A stretch of 64,000 bases of DNA, from NCBI GenBank assembly GCA_018524725.1, contig JAEUWP010000207.1, positions 496,001 to 560,000 on the forward strand, in the 5' to 3' direction. Positions 1 to 10,160 of the stretch are shown piece by piece. The notes beneath the pieces are model-generated. The model saw nothing but the letters and a program-made list of their open reading frames with translations, was not told the origin of the DNA and did not search any database. The position numbers and the translations under genes are program-made. Position 1 is the first letter of the stretch; every line of letters begins with the position of its first letter. The DNA is from Podaxis mareebaensis. Lineage: Eukaryota > Basidiomycota > Agaricomycetes > Agaricales > Agaricaceae.

Positions 1-465
1 GTTTGGAATAATATATACGATGAAACCATCCTGTCCCCGATGAGATCATCCTCAGAAAACGCCGGCTGTCTCCTCTAAACAGACTTGTTGCCTAATCCGG
101 CAGCTGATCGCGTCGTCTTTTCCGATCACGTCCCGATCACTCACCTTTTCTGCCATGGAGCCCCGTTCCGCTATCCATACCTCACACAATCACACGGCAC
201 GCATCCAAAGAATTTCATTCATCAACATTCGAGCAGTGTTACATCCATCTCCTACTCTCCACTTGCGAGCGACCACATGTAATAGACACCTGTTCTCCGA
301 TTCAGCGTCAGTACTATGTATCATTGCCACCTGACACCCACCAATACTCCTATACGGTTTCCAGTTCTCGGTCAAGATTTCCATCTCCTGTGGGGTCAAC
401 AGTGCGCCTCTATTATTAGTTGGGCGACGTAAGCATCAAAACGGGGACATTTCTCTCGAGCAGGC
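1..465. other. No recognisable gene; window edge
   Basis: Short open frames on both strands here have no family resemblance, no splice structure and no codon pattern that I can support. The stretch probably holds the 3' flank of the DNA glycosylase gene that ends at 466, and possibly the flank of a gene outside the window. Confidence 0.4.
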
Positions 466-2037
466 TCACTTGATTTTCTTCTTCCCTGAGATCCGGCTCC
501 TTAACTCGGAAACACTAAGCGTCTTCGGGAGGGGTAGGATCTCTGTACCCTTAGAGTTTCTCAAGGTTTTTGAGATTGATGGAGTAAAAACTGGTGGGAA
601 CCCATTCAGGCCATCCACCTTTTGGTCCTCGACATAATGACTTGGACCGGAGTTATCATGGCCGCTTGTTTCGCCTATAACCGGTAGATAGCCTTCATCA
701 GTGTCATCGTCACTATCGTCATTATCGATCCGCTTTGAATTTGCTTCGGCCTTTTTGGTCGAGGATTGACTGATCTTCTCTGGTGAAATGCTGAAAGGAT
801 CAGAAGGTGAGTGCAATGCCAGAAACCACCGAGCGAGCCCACGCTGCACGCCTAGGTCTCCTATTACAGCATAATAAATTTGTTCGTGACGCAGCTGGAT
901 GTGGAAACTCACCCACTGGCAAGATATCCGGGCGCCTCAAGGAAAAAATGGCAAACATATCAACTGCGGCGTTCAACACCACCGTCAACGATTTCTCCCT
1001 GGAGATGAAAATCAGGACCTACCCGTCCACTAAAGTGTGACATCACATCAACTACAGTCATGGAGTATGAGTGGGATCTTGACTTACGCGCCCTATTCCT
1101 CTGACCTCGATAAGCATCTTGGCCAATTCCTCGTCGGTTGCGGACAGGATCCTTCGTGTGGATAGCCGTCCATCCGTAAATCGTTTGGCCAAATCTTGAA
1201 CTACAAGAATTTTGGGTAACGTTGGTGAGATTCCACTGCTAGCTCTTGCTATTCTGACGCACTATATTCCGCCTTCCGCGCACTTAAGCCAGCCGATCTT
1301 AGAGTTGACAAATCCGTGGCTGCTACCTGAGCAGGGGTTGGAAAGGAGTTGGATCTTCCCGACAGTCTTAGTCTCGAAATGACCATCAAATCTTACTGTC
1401 TGGCTTACTGCATCTCTCCTGGTTTCTCGGGTAGAGTTGGGTCATACAACCGTTTGAACTTGTGAATTATAGATCTGGCAGCGAGCCACGAGATTTGTTG
1501 TCCCCTGGGATCATCCACTCTGAGTCAAATTGTTTATGCAAATTCCGCACAGCGGACAGGGAGGGACACATACAGTATTGAGGTGGAAAGAGCACTGTAC
1601 ACGGAATGAGCTGTCACAAAGAACTAAATATAGACAAAAACACACTGGAACGGGTGAAAACGTTCGAGGTTTTCATAAGGTTTGCACGCTAGCTTATTGA
1701 AAAGATCCTCGAAACGGTGGTCGACGCTAATAAGATGCTGCTTTGCTTCGTCCAAGGAAAATGTCAGCACGGCAGGGACAACCGCATCTGTATCTTCCTC
1801 GCCGGGGGATCCAAGAGGTTCATCGACTTTCATAGAAATCGCTACCTCAACAGCTGCTTTGCGGGATTTTTTCTGGTTTCTAGGCGTGTCAGACGCATCT
1901 TCGGCGATTCTTTTCTTCGTGGTTGCCCTTGAGGTGGATTTTGGCGCATCTCCTTTCGCGTCACTACTTTCCGTGGTTACATTGACACGTTGAATGGAGT
2001 TGGCAGCTATTCTTGTTGAAGACCGTGTTGTGGGCAT
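466..2037 (-). CDS. MAG1: DNA-3-methyladenine glycosylase (AlkA/Mag1-like, HhH-GPD)
   Basis: This base-excision repair glycosylase removes alkylated purines such as 3-methyladenine in the nucleus. Exon 1 starts at the ATG at 2037 (M-P-T-T-R-S-S) and carries a basic, low-complexity tail ending in the family motif with VDHRFEDLF. Short exons then encode ALSTSIL, GQQISWLAARSI and KFKRLYDP, a segment with FPTPAQVAATDLSTLRSAG, and the helix-hairpin-helix region ending IEVRGIGR-WTVDMFAIFSL. Next comes LPVGDLGVQRGLARWF, whose Asp is the expected catalytic residue. The TGG of GRWTV lies in a 7-base exon (1023-1029). The predicted protein is about 395 residues, with a charged C-terminal extension (poly-Asp/Glu, ending in Lys/Ile). 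Phases agree at all joins and I see no lesion. An upstream in-frame ATG at 2163 was not used because the MPTTRSS start fits fungal homologues. It is transcribed away from the inhibitor genes. Confidence 0.88.
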
Positions 2038-2553
2038 GACTGCGCAGAATAGTGCCCAAATATCGGACTTAGGAAGTGTCAAGCGCAAAGCTTTGTGGAT
2101 AGTAAAGGTCACCGTTGTGAACAAGAGAGTCTCTTGATGCCTTCCCGCACTACTCATTAACATTCATGTTAGCGGCTCCGAACGTGTCCCTGAATCATAC
2201 AATTTATAATCAGCGGCATTTTCCCAACTCCAACAAATCCCAAAGATCATCTAAAAAAGGTCTTACCCATGATTCACCTTCGCACATGCAGCGTGAATGG
2301 GAATTGCCGTAACCTAGCACGCTCGGCGGTAAGTTGCCCATGGCGTGATCATACTGGTCGCGACAGCCCCTATTACGACTTGCAGGATGAGGTCACCATA
2401 TCCCGCCGCCAAATACTCCACACGTCAGTTTTTTCCCATTCATCTACAACACCCCTCAACCACTTCTGGGGCCCGACGTCGGTATACGACGCCGACTAAC
2501 ACAAATAATCGTAGGGCCCCTTAGCCCCTTCGACTGTTCCGAGAGCTTGAGAC
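2038..2553. promoter_or_regulatory. Divergent promoter region, glycosylase / I9 inhibitor 1
   Basis: This 516-base gap separates the minus-strand DNA glycosylase from the first plus-strand I9 inhibitor, so it must hold both promoters. I see only AT-rich patches, such as the one near 2200-2210, and no convincing TATA box at a normal distance from either start. Short open frames here show no family resemblance. Confidence 0.4.
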
Positions 2554-2960
2554 ATGAAACTTCCAGGGTATATTATTGTGTTTCACAACGATGTAAATAG
2601 TAATATCATCAAAGACCGACAACAGGATGTCCAGTCAAATGGTGCGTGGACGTGCTTGTTTTACCCTGAACTTTGAAGCCTCATGCGTCGTTTGGCAGGT
2701 GGAGTTATAACCAACGTTTATGACCCTTCTATCCTCAATGCAAGTTCGCTATACGCTCATGCTTACCCCTATTACTCACCTCATTTTCCCCCTAGGGATT
2801 TGCGGCCGTGATTCCGCATGGATATCTAGCTCAATTCCAACGCACCTTTCAATCAGAGATAAAGTACATTGGTAAGCTCCCTACTAGGCGTCCGATCGGA
2901 TGGATTTGCCTGGTGCTGAGCGTTTCCCCAGAAGAGGATGGAGTTGTTACGACCCAATGA
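2554..2960 (+). CDS. I9-family serine protease inhibitor, copy 1 (POIA1/PBI2-like)
   Basis: This small cytosolic-type inhibitor is related to subtilisin propeptides; the known relatives are Pleurotus POIA1 and yeast proteinase B inhibitor Pbi2. Exon 1 starts at 2554 and reads M-K-L-P-G-YIIVFHNDVNSN. Exon 2 gives GGVITNVYDPSILN, exon 3 GFAAVIPHGYLAQF to EIKYI, and exon 4 the closing EEDGVVTTQ with TGA at 2958-2960. The intron between SILN and GFAA begins with GC (AAT|gcaagt at 2740) and ends at cctag, so it is a GC-AG intron. There is no signal peptide. The predicted protein is about 75 residues, the normal length for the family. Two further copies follow on the same strand. The second residue of the usual EPDG turn is changed to Glu (EEDG), so activity may differ. 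Confidence 0.82.
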
Positions 2961-3313
2961 CTGCATTTTGCACTGACACGACTGCCAGTTCTTACAATGC
3001 CAAGCCAGGGTTTCAACGCACTTATTTTGCCCGTTGCACTTAGAGAGCTGTGCTAACAACCACCAGTCTGTTAAGACCGAGTCGCAGCATCTTGTCCAAA
3101 ATGCTATATGTGAATACGACTCATGACCCGGGAGTGGCCAAGAAGCTAATAATTACAGTCAGACCGGCCGGACTGCGGAACATGATATCTAATCAAACTC
3201 CATTCGACTTTATCGATGCGAGTCTTTATAAGGCGGGTCTTGATCAAGCAATAAGTGGATATCTTTTTACCCTCCCCCAGATCACAACCCACAGACCGTT
3301 GACTTTTCTTGCC
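2961..3313. other. Intergenic gap between I9 copies 1 and 2
   Basis: This 353-base spacer holds no gene that I can support. It contains the copy 2 promoter, including a TTTATAAGG box near 3226-3234, roughly 85 bases upstream of the next ATG. Confidence 0.45.
3226..3234 (+). promoter_or_regulatory. TATA-like box of I9 inhibitor 2
   Basis: TTTATAAGG sits about 85 bases before the ATG at 3314, a plausible distance for a fungal core promoter. The assignment rests on position and sequence only. Confidence 0.35.
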
Positions 3314-3749
3314 ATGTCTCAAAGTGAGTCTGCCCGGCATCCCACGAAGGAACGACCATACTTTCCTTCATTTTAGAGGTCATAATCACCTTCAAAGATC
3401 ATGTCCCGGATCCCGAGGTTGACAAGGCAAAGGAGGACGTGGAAAAAAACGGTAACATGTTTGACTTCGGCTCCTCACGAAACCTAACCAATGCACCAAG
3501 GGGGGGAAGTTACAAATGACTTTCGACCCTTGTTGAAGGTAGTGGGACCTGATGTGCTTATTTTGAGTGATTGACTGTATTGTAGGCGTTCGCTGCCACA
3601 ATTCCGGAGAACTATTTGAACAGCTTGCAGTCGCTGGTGGGCGACAAGATCAACTATATTGGTTTGTTCCCTTCTCCAGGGTTATCCTTCACTATTCTCA
3701 TGTCTCCACCCTACGTACAGAGCCGGATGGTACGGTGACGACACAGTGA
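3314..3749 (+). CDS. I9-family serine protease inhibitor, copy 2 (POIA1/PBI2-like)
   Basis: This is the best-preserved of the three tandem inhibitors. Five exons splice in consistent phase: ATGTCTCAAA (3314-3323), then KVIITFKDHVPDPEVDKAKED and a short link, GGEVTNDFRPLLK, AFAATIPENYLNSLQSL to DKINYI, and EPDGTVTTQ with TGA at 3747-3749. The protein is about 72 residues and covers the whole I9 fold (beta-alpha-beta-beta-alpha-beta). The C-terminal EPDG.VTTQ tail is the segment that lies in the protease active site in propeptide-type inhibitors. The likely target is an intracellular or vacuolar subtilisin-like protease (proteinase B type). There is no signal peptide. Intron positions match those of copy 3, which supports origin by tandem duplication. 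Confidence 0.88.
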
Positions 3750-4242
3750 GGGGTAACTTGTATGTTTATGGTTGTGTATATGATCGGACGGCAGGGATTG
3801 AGACTCGAGAGTCCTTACGCTGCTTGCGCTTGAGAGGTTGTTTCAACTGGTGCTTCATAAGACATTGTAGCAGCAGAGTTAGTGTTCTCCTTCAATGATT
3901 TGGATCCAGAAACTGGCAGTAGATCTTGAGAGCCTCGAAGGGACAACATACGAAACTCACCGCCATCTGGCCGAGTATTCGATACCGTAGCAATCGGTCA
4001 GAATCACGCTATACGCACAGTACTAATACACTACACATCCTCGCGCAAGCGTAATGTTGTGCCATTGATGACCATGTGGTGCTGTCCTGGGGTACATGAT
4101 TTGCCAACTCTCGGGTCTTTGTGATAGTGCCAGGACTCAAAAAGGTCCTTTCGCCTCATCCTGATTTCCCACCCCTGTGTTGCAGTTACCGTTCGCGTCC
4201 TCAGCATCATACTCCAGCACCCGATACTTGAAGCTTCAAGGC
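3750..4242. other. Intergenic gap between I9 copies 2 and 3
   Basis: I see no gene and no decayed fourth inhibitor copy in this 493-base spacer. It should hold the copy 2 polyadenylation site and the copy 3 promoter, but I cannot point to specific elements. Confidence 0.4.
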
Positions 4243-4697
4243 ATGCCTGGTCGTACGTTACATTGTTACAGGGCTTGCTAAGTGTGCTTACACTTCACAG
4301 GTTACATTGTTGTATTTAAAGATAAGGCCACTCAGAGCCAGATTGAGCAGTATATCGACCATCTGGTAACGGAGGGCGAGTACCGATAACGATTCCACCA
4401 TGTACTGGCCATATCGCGACTTATGCGCTTTGGTTTAGGCGGAAGAATTCATGCACATTACGATACTTTATTCAAAGTGCGCCGTCATTGTTGTACCGAG
4501 GGAGACGCACTGACCATCATGGACTCAATGCTCGTACAGGGTTTCACGGCCTTTGTTCCGGATAATCTAGTGCAACTCCTTGCGTCTGACGATTTGATTG
4601 ACTTCATTGGTGGGTATATCTCGACATGAATGAACGACCGAACGCATTCAACCTGCCCTTTACAGAACCGGATGGCATTGTCACTACCCAGTCTTAG
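4243..4697 (+). CDS. I9-family serine protease inhibitor, copy 3 (POIA1/PBI2-like)
   Basis: This is the third tandem inhibitor gene. ATGCCTGGTC (4243-4252) joins over an intron to RYIVVFKDKATQSQIEQYID and HLVTEGE. The next acceptor is the AG in gcggaag, which gives IHAHYDTLFK aligned with the GGEVTNDFRPLLK block of copy 2. It continues with GFTAFVPDNLVQLLASDDLI, then the intron at 4610 and EPDGIVTTQS with TAG at 4695-4697. The protein is about 77 residues with no signal peptide. An earlier acceptor (tttag|GCGG) shifts the frame and was rejected. The gene is convergent with the minus-strand gene whose stop lies at 4851, leaving about 150 bases between the two ends. The three copies share fold and exon phases but are strongly diverged, so the duplication is old. 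Confidence 0.85.
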
Positions 4698-4850
4698 TAC
4701 AAGGTATTGGCCCGTTTCAAAAATACGACATCGAGGGTGTACTATGGTACATACAAAACGTTCCTGGTGCTATATAACTGTTCAATACAAGAGCTGGGGG
4801 GAGTCAATGGGTATAGTCATAAGAGGTCGTGAAGGCATAAATAGTCGTTA

Positions 4851-6506
4851 TCATGTAGCTGGTTGGGTATCAACAGAGGTATTCGTCGGAGCATCAGCCG
4901 TGGTGACTGCATCAAGGATAGAGTGTATGGGGACAGGAGTAAGGAACGGCATGCCATCCGATGGTGAGGGCTTCGGCGCTGGGTTTGGTTTGGGTTTAGG
5001 CTCAACCGGATCCGCATTCGGTGGTTTGATTAGCTCGTCCTTATCCTTTGGTGGGTTGATGGATGGTATAGGCGGGTCAGGAAAATCCCATGATCGAGGA
5101 ACCTGAGGCGAAGGTTTAATCGAGAAAAGAGTGACGAATGCGAGGAATAGTTACCAGGGCCGCAGGCATGATCCTAAGTCTGATGAACATATGGATAAAT
5201 CAACAACCAGGGGAACTTACCAGGTTGCGGCACATACAACACCTTTGCCTTGATCTTGCTTCTTGATTTGGTTGAACTCGAAGTCGATGAATTGTGAAAT
5301 GTAGCGAACCAAGGGCAGGATTTCTCGAACCCCGTTATTAACCAGTGATAGGGCGGTAAGGAAGTTCATAACCGCTCCTGTGATCGATTGAACGTTCTGA
5401 GAATGAAAGGTGTCAATAAAGGGGAGACGGAGATACAGGGCAACTAACAGCAAGGTATTTGAGGGAAGGTGGCGGCAGCAACAGTTCAAGGCCCCACCAA
5501 TCTTCATAGGTTTGAATTAATGATCAGTTAGAGAGTCAAAGTAACATACAGGTGAGGATTGACATTCGATCCGTTGGTGGGAAGATGCCTGTCGGTGGTA
5601 TGAGTTTCGGAATGATTGAGGTTAGAGAATTTACAAACCTTTGTGATCGGGCAGGATAGCTTTCCCTGCAGCATAACCGAGCGCCATAAGCTGAGGTGTA
5701 ATTTGCTCAATACCCTTGATCACTGTCTCCGGTGTAGGTACTGCTCCCGCGAGTATTCCCTCACCGTCTCCTGGCTGACCAAGCCCAAAGTCTGGAGATT
5801 TGATGAGGTCAATGACATGGATCTCATTTATCAGACTGGCGAGCATATCGATCGACGCCGAGCCGACTTCAGTTAGGGACGCGATGTTCAGATCTATATT
5901 GTCCGCTGCGGGTGTCTCTGTCAATCTAGAGAAGTGCAACCGATCTTCCTCTGCATCGGTATGCTCAAGGCAAACCGCATGAATTGGCCCAGAGCTTCCA
6001 GTGGCATGTTTATGACCAAAACTACTAGCAGAGTTGGTTTTCACTTCCTGTTCTCCCCCAACTGGCAGTGTGCGCAGTTCAGCGATAATGCGGTTGGCAG
6101 ATTTGGGGTTGACGAGACGCGATTTGATCTTGGTGAGTTCCGGCCGTGCATGGGTTCGAGTAATCTTCGGAATAGTCGCAGCTGGGGGTCCAACAATGAG
6201 AGAGCGAACAATGAGTGCGGATTTTCTCGCTTTCCGGTCTGATACTGGTGCCTTGCGCCTAAGTTTATGATACCATGCTCGTCTTTCTTTGACTTTGATA
6301 GAGGTTGGGGCTCCAGATTCGACTGTGCTACTGCCTGTATGCGCATGTATTGTCCGCGAATGTACGGCGGATTTCGACACAGTTGCAGGGGGGCTACGGG
6401 GTTCGGCGTGATGCGAGGGGACCTTTTCGGATTGGCGAGAACGAGTGTAGAAGTAGATAGCAGAGTAGAATGTAGAGTCTGACTGAGACGATGAAGCTGA
6501 GCCCAT
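4851..6506 (-). CDS. Unrecognised protein, probably conserved in Agaricomycetes
   Basis: I do not recognise a named family. The start is the ATG at 6506 (M-G-S-A-S-S-S-Q); the longer open frame upstream begins with TTG and was not used. The first large exon encodes a Ser/Arg-rich basic N-terminal half, then a hydrophobic-helical region with ASLINEIHVIDLIKSPDF and PETVIKGIEQITPQLMALGY. Short exons follow, with GIFPPTDRMSILTYWWGLEL and PSLKYLA joining to NVQSITGAVMNFLTALSLVN and FDFEFNQIKKQDQGKG-like sequence, then VVCAATWIMPAAL. The C-terminal exon is Pro-rich with a PKPKPNPAPKPSPS stretch and ends at the TGA at 4851-4853. All joins keep frame. The conserved-looking middle block argues for a real gene. 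I see no clear signal peptide or catalytic motif. Confidence 0.6.
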
Positions 6507-6966
6507 TGCACTGTGATTCGAGGTTGGGAAGGTCAAGATCAAAGGGCAACCAGGAAGGTGATGAAATACGGGCCTGCAGTGCAACTATCGAGGGTTTATC
6601 TAGCAGTGAACCATGCGGCTTCCCAGCAGCCTCATAAGCAGGCTGTAGTTGGGCTGCTCAGTGACGTGCTCTGCGAGTCAAAGTGAAGCAGACGGAGGTG
6701 ACCGAAATGGGATTGCTATGGGATCTGCTACAGACAGGGAAAGGGGAGCTGCTAAAACGGTAGTGGCCGGGCGTGATCCTTGTACCGGCGTGATCCTCGT
6801 ACCGGCGTGATCCTCATACCGGCATGGTCCCGCCGATGTCGCCGGTGATTGGTCGGCTTTGCAATGGGCCGCAATTACGAATGGTAGGGAGAAATAACAT
6901 CATTGACACACTCTGGACTCATATATATATACATAGCACCATTCTCATGGTCTACTCTGCGACGAC
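6507..6966. promoter_or_regulatory. Divergent promoter region with short tandem repeat
   Basis: This 460-base gap lies between the minus-strand unrecognised gene and the plus-strand TDT transporter. It holds a 17-base tandem repeat (listed separately) and an AT-rich TATATATATA run near 6921-6930, about 40 bases upstream of the proposed transporter ATG. No gene is seen. Confidence 0.45.
6768..6830 (+). repeat. Degenerate 17-base tandem repeat, about 3.5 units
   Basis: Units of the form CGGCGTGATCCTCGTAC repeat head to tail: the first starts with CGGGCGTGATCC, the second and third differ by one or two bases, and the last decays to CGGCATGGTCC. The repeat lies in the intergenic region upstream of the transporter gene. 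It is read directly from the sequence; any regulatory role is unknown. Confidence 0.8.
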
Positions 6967-8481
6967 ATGGCCATCTCACACACAACAAGGGCCATCGTAA
7001 GGTGGGTTTTGTTTTTGGAGGTAGTGCAGTCGTTCTGATGAGGGGTTACGCAAGGAAAACTTCACCCGTGCTCTGGGCAGTCCCGATGGGTAAGCTCTTT
7101 TATACTGGTTGAAGATGATGGCCTATTGCTCAAACCCTACTCGAGTGTAGGGACTGGTTCGATAAGCATGCTATTCTTCGCGTTCCCTTATGGGCAAGCT
7201 ACCCAGCCCATGGCCATTCTCAGTCTGATATTCTACTTTCTCAACATCGGGCTCTTTGCCCTGTTCAATTGCTTGACGATTGCGCGCTTCGTGATATACC
7301 CGAGCTCTCTAAAACCCCTGCTGCAGCACCCGAACTATAGTCTCTTTTTTGGATGTTATCCAATGGGCGCCACCACGATCCTCAACGTTTCCGTCAACGT
7401 CGTTTACCAATATTATGGCTTCGGCGGCAAAGGATTCGTGTACTTCTTGTGGGTGTTGTGGTGGATTAATGTCGCCATCTCTGCCGTATGCTTTTGGGGA
7501 GGCACGCACCTGATGTTCGTGTCCGACCTTCTCGTGGAGATTCCGAGCTAAACGTTCCTATTGCACAGGATTACTCGACATACCCATACATTACAATCCA
7601 TGACCGCTGCGTGGATCCTGCCCGTCGTTACTTTTGTCGTCGCATCCTCTACAGGTGCCGTGACTGCACAAGCCGTACAAACATTCTCCGCACGATTGGC
7701 CCTCATAACTTCAACCGTCTCAACGTTCCTGGTTACAACCGGCTTGGTCATGGCATCGATGATGCTTACAGTCTACGTTTTGAGATTGGTAGTCCATGGG
7801 TTCCCTCCAGGACTCAGCATATTATCCGTGTTCCTTCCACTCGGGGTCTCCGCTCAGGCAGGCTATTCAGTTTCCCTCATCGGCGCCAATTTTAGGGCTT
7901 TGCTCCCGCTCACCGCTTCGCGATCCCCATTCTTTTCATTCCCTTTTTCCGGAGACGTTATCCACGTGTTCTGCTCTATCACCTCATTTTTGCTTTGGTC
8001 TTGGGCAGTGTTATGGTTTATATATGCACTTCTTGGTTTGGTGCATATTCTCAGAAGGACCAGAATTCAGTTTAAACTCACTGCTTGGGGTTTGGTCTTC
8101 CCGAACGTGAGCTCTACATTGTTGGCTTAGGATGCAACTGACAAGCATGTACAGGGCGTCTTTGCGAATCTCACAGTGCATCTTGCAGAAGTCTATGATT
8201 CGGGTTTCTTCCGCGTCGTGGGAGCCGCGTACTCAATTTTGACATTGCTGCTATGGTGTTATGTGTCCTACAACTCTATCCTAATGCTTCCCTCCCTCTT
8301 CAAGCCCGAATCAATCGGTGTTCAAGGAAGTGAGAAGACCAGCTCTCACCGTAATCAAGACACATCACCTACTCGCGCTCCAGAACCAGATCCTAATCCC
8401 CCAAGCCTCTCAAGAACTGTATCGGCCGACAGCGGCTATGCATGCCGGACTCCAAGATACGAAAACACATTAATTGGGTGA
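6967..8481 (+). CDS. TDT-family transporter (Ssu1/Mae1-like sulfite or dicarboxylate exporter)
   Basis: This polytopic plasma-membrane transporter is of the tellurite-resistance/dicarboxylate family, which includes yeast sulfite pump Ssu1 and fission-yeast malate permease Mae1. Hallmarks in order: SPVLWAVPMGTGSISMLFFA, FNCLTIARFVIYP, YPMGATTILNVSVNVV, FLWVLWWINVAIS, GGTHLM-ITRHTH, MTAAWILPVVTFVVAS, LRLVVHGFPPG, SVFLPLGVSAQAGYS and TAWGLVFPN-GVFANL. About ten membrane segments precede a hydrophilic Ser/Pro-rich tail. Exons: 6967-7001, 7043-7089, 7151-7514, 7569-8106 and 8155-8481, all in phase. The start at 6967 needs a 41-base intron; the alternative is the ATG at 7038 in the same frame. The family cannot tell sulfite from malate export. 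About 500 bases downstream lies a decayed membrane-protein gene of another family. Confidence 0.8.
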
Positions 8482-8980
8482 TCTTCTTGTTACTACAGAG
8501 GTATGTGGTCGTCTCTGGAATATGTTTTTATCTGTCTTCTCAATTCCCCCAGTTCCTGTGATCTATTGTATCATATTTTCAAGAGCACTGATCCGTTTCA
8601 TGGTGTCGCATATCAACTTTAGACATTTCACGTACTCGTGTTCTAACACCCACCATGGTTTTCTCATACCCACTAACGTGTCTAGAAGTGTCTCAAAGGA
8701 TACAGTGAATTGTCATTTTGCTTGGCCATTGTAATACACTGAACAGTGCTTGTAGTAAAATTACGCCAGCACGGTGCACAATCACCACGGGCGCGCCAAC
8801 AACTTGTCTCTTCCTTGCGAACTCCCATTCGAGGCACAACGTTACGCTCGAGATTCTGATGATGGCGCTCTTTCTCTCGATCTGGTTTTCTATATCTATT
8901 CTTGGTCGCGACGATAGTTCGCCACTGGTTCTTTCCTCACGCAAGTTCCGAACCCATCCTCGATGCAGAGCGGCGCTGAC
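8482..8980. other. Intergenic gap before the membrane-protein relic
   Basis: No intact gene is seen. An open frame at 8718-9008 includes a hydrophobic run (MMALFLSIWFSISILG) that may be a further decayed piece of the pseudogene that follows, but frames do not connect cleanly. Confidence 0.35.
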
Positions 8981-9960
8981 AAATATCGCGGTTGTTGGGG
9001 GAGGATGATTAACCCGGCAGAAGACATATTCGTCGGTGCCTTTCTGATCGGCAACGCAATTCTCATCGATGTAGTACTCCGGTTGACTCAGAACTGAGCG
9101 TTTTACGACATTGGATCCACGTATACGGTGTTTGGGATCTTGTGGCTGATACTTGTGATTCCATACATCAGTGTATTCGGGATGATTTTTGTCATGTGAG
9201 CCTCTGCATTTTTACCCTATTGGCGTAGTTTTCTCATATTTGCCAGGATGGATACGGAGTATCACATCATCTCAGAGATGTCTTCTCTGTGGGCCTTTCC
9301 TTTCTCGTGCCTTCGGCAACTGGATCGCGGGCCCTCCGGCCGCACTTCTCGCTGTCGGATTCCCCCTTGTGGTATTCAGTTGAAGGATGTTCCCCGACAC
9401 CCGTGATCACCGCCCCGTTCCTTACCCCTCTGTCGCTACACGGCCCTCCTGGAACGCAGATCGCACCGGTGGATTTCAGCACATCGTAAGTCCTTTGGGC
9501 GCTGGAGGGTACTCGCTACTCTTGAACGGACTCACACTTTCCCGAGGACTCGAGCAGCATGGTATAGACAGATTTCCATTCGCCCCTTCTATCGTGGGGG
9601 TCTTATAGGCCACATGCTTCGTTGCAGCATGGTTCTTTGGACAATAAGCCTTTTGTGGAACACTACCCCACTGATGACGATTATAGTCATCGTGCGATGG
9701 GAACAAATACCTTTCACTTAGCATATTGGGGCCTCGTCCTTCCCGAAGCGCTGTTCAATTGTGTGAGGTACTGGATAGATTCTATCATTACTTCGACACA
9801 ATTTAGTCGCGTAAGAAGCAACTCCTTGGGGCCGGTAATGTTGAACACAGAATCAGCTTCTGTTTATACTTTGAACCTGCATTCATTCCGAATACTACAT
9901 ATGTTGGAGGGCGTCAGGGATATAGGAAATACGAGCGGATTATCCGGAAGCGCATGATAA
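8981..9960 (+). pseudogene. Decayed multi-pass membrane protein gene (family not identified)
   Basis: Consecutive stretches in different frames read like one polytopic protein. They are MINPAEDIFVGAFLIGNAIL, then an in-frame TGA after LTQN, YDIGSTYTVFGILWLILVIP, a still recognisable intron, MDTEYHIISEMSSLWAFPF, LLAVGFPLVVF in a second frame, VITAPFLTPLSLHGPPGTQI in a third, GAGGYSLLLNGLTLSRGLEQ, and a stop after SIVGVL. Further on come AWFFGQ followed by a stop, NTFHLAYWGLVLPEALFNCV and a last piece with RQGYRKYERIIRKR. At least three frame changes and three or more in-frame stops cannot be removed by plausible introns. The reading order is consistent, so this is one relic rather than chance frames. 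I cannot name the family. It sits directly upstream of the PI4-kinase gene, on the same strand. Confidence 0.65.
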
Positions 9961-10160
9961 GGGCAAAATCGTGGAAATCAGAATGGGGATCTATGCGGCG
10001 GTGGTCGATGAGAGGTTGTGTCTTAATGAGTTTCCTTATTGAGGATGCATACGGCGATCGAGCATGTTCGGCACAGCCACAGGACGTGTCTTTCCTTGCC
10101 GTGATTACCCCAATATCCACGTCAGGGCACTCCCAGAACCACAATCCTTCCGCCACACAC

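Noticed and set aside
7043..7090. Apparent frameshift at the start of the TDT transporter (reading NFTRA then LWAVPMG)
   Set aside because: A different splice (7001|7043) keeps one frame, TSPVLWAVPMGTG, that aligns with the family, so no lesion is needed.
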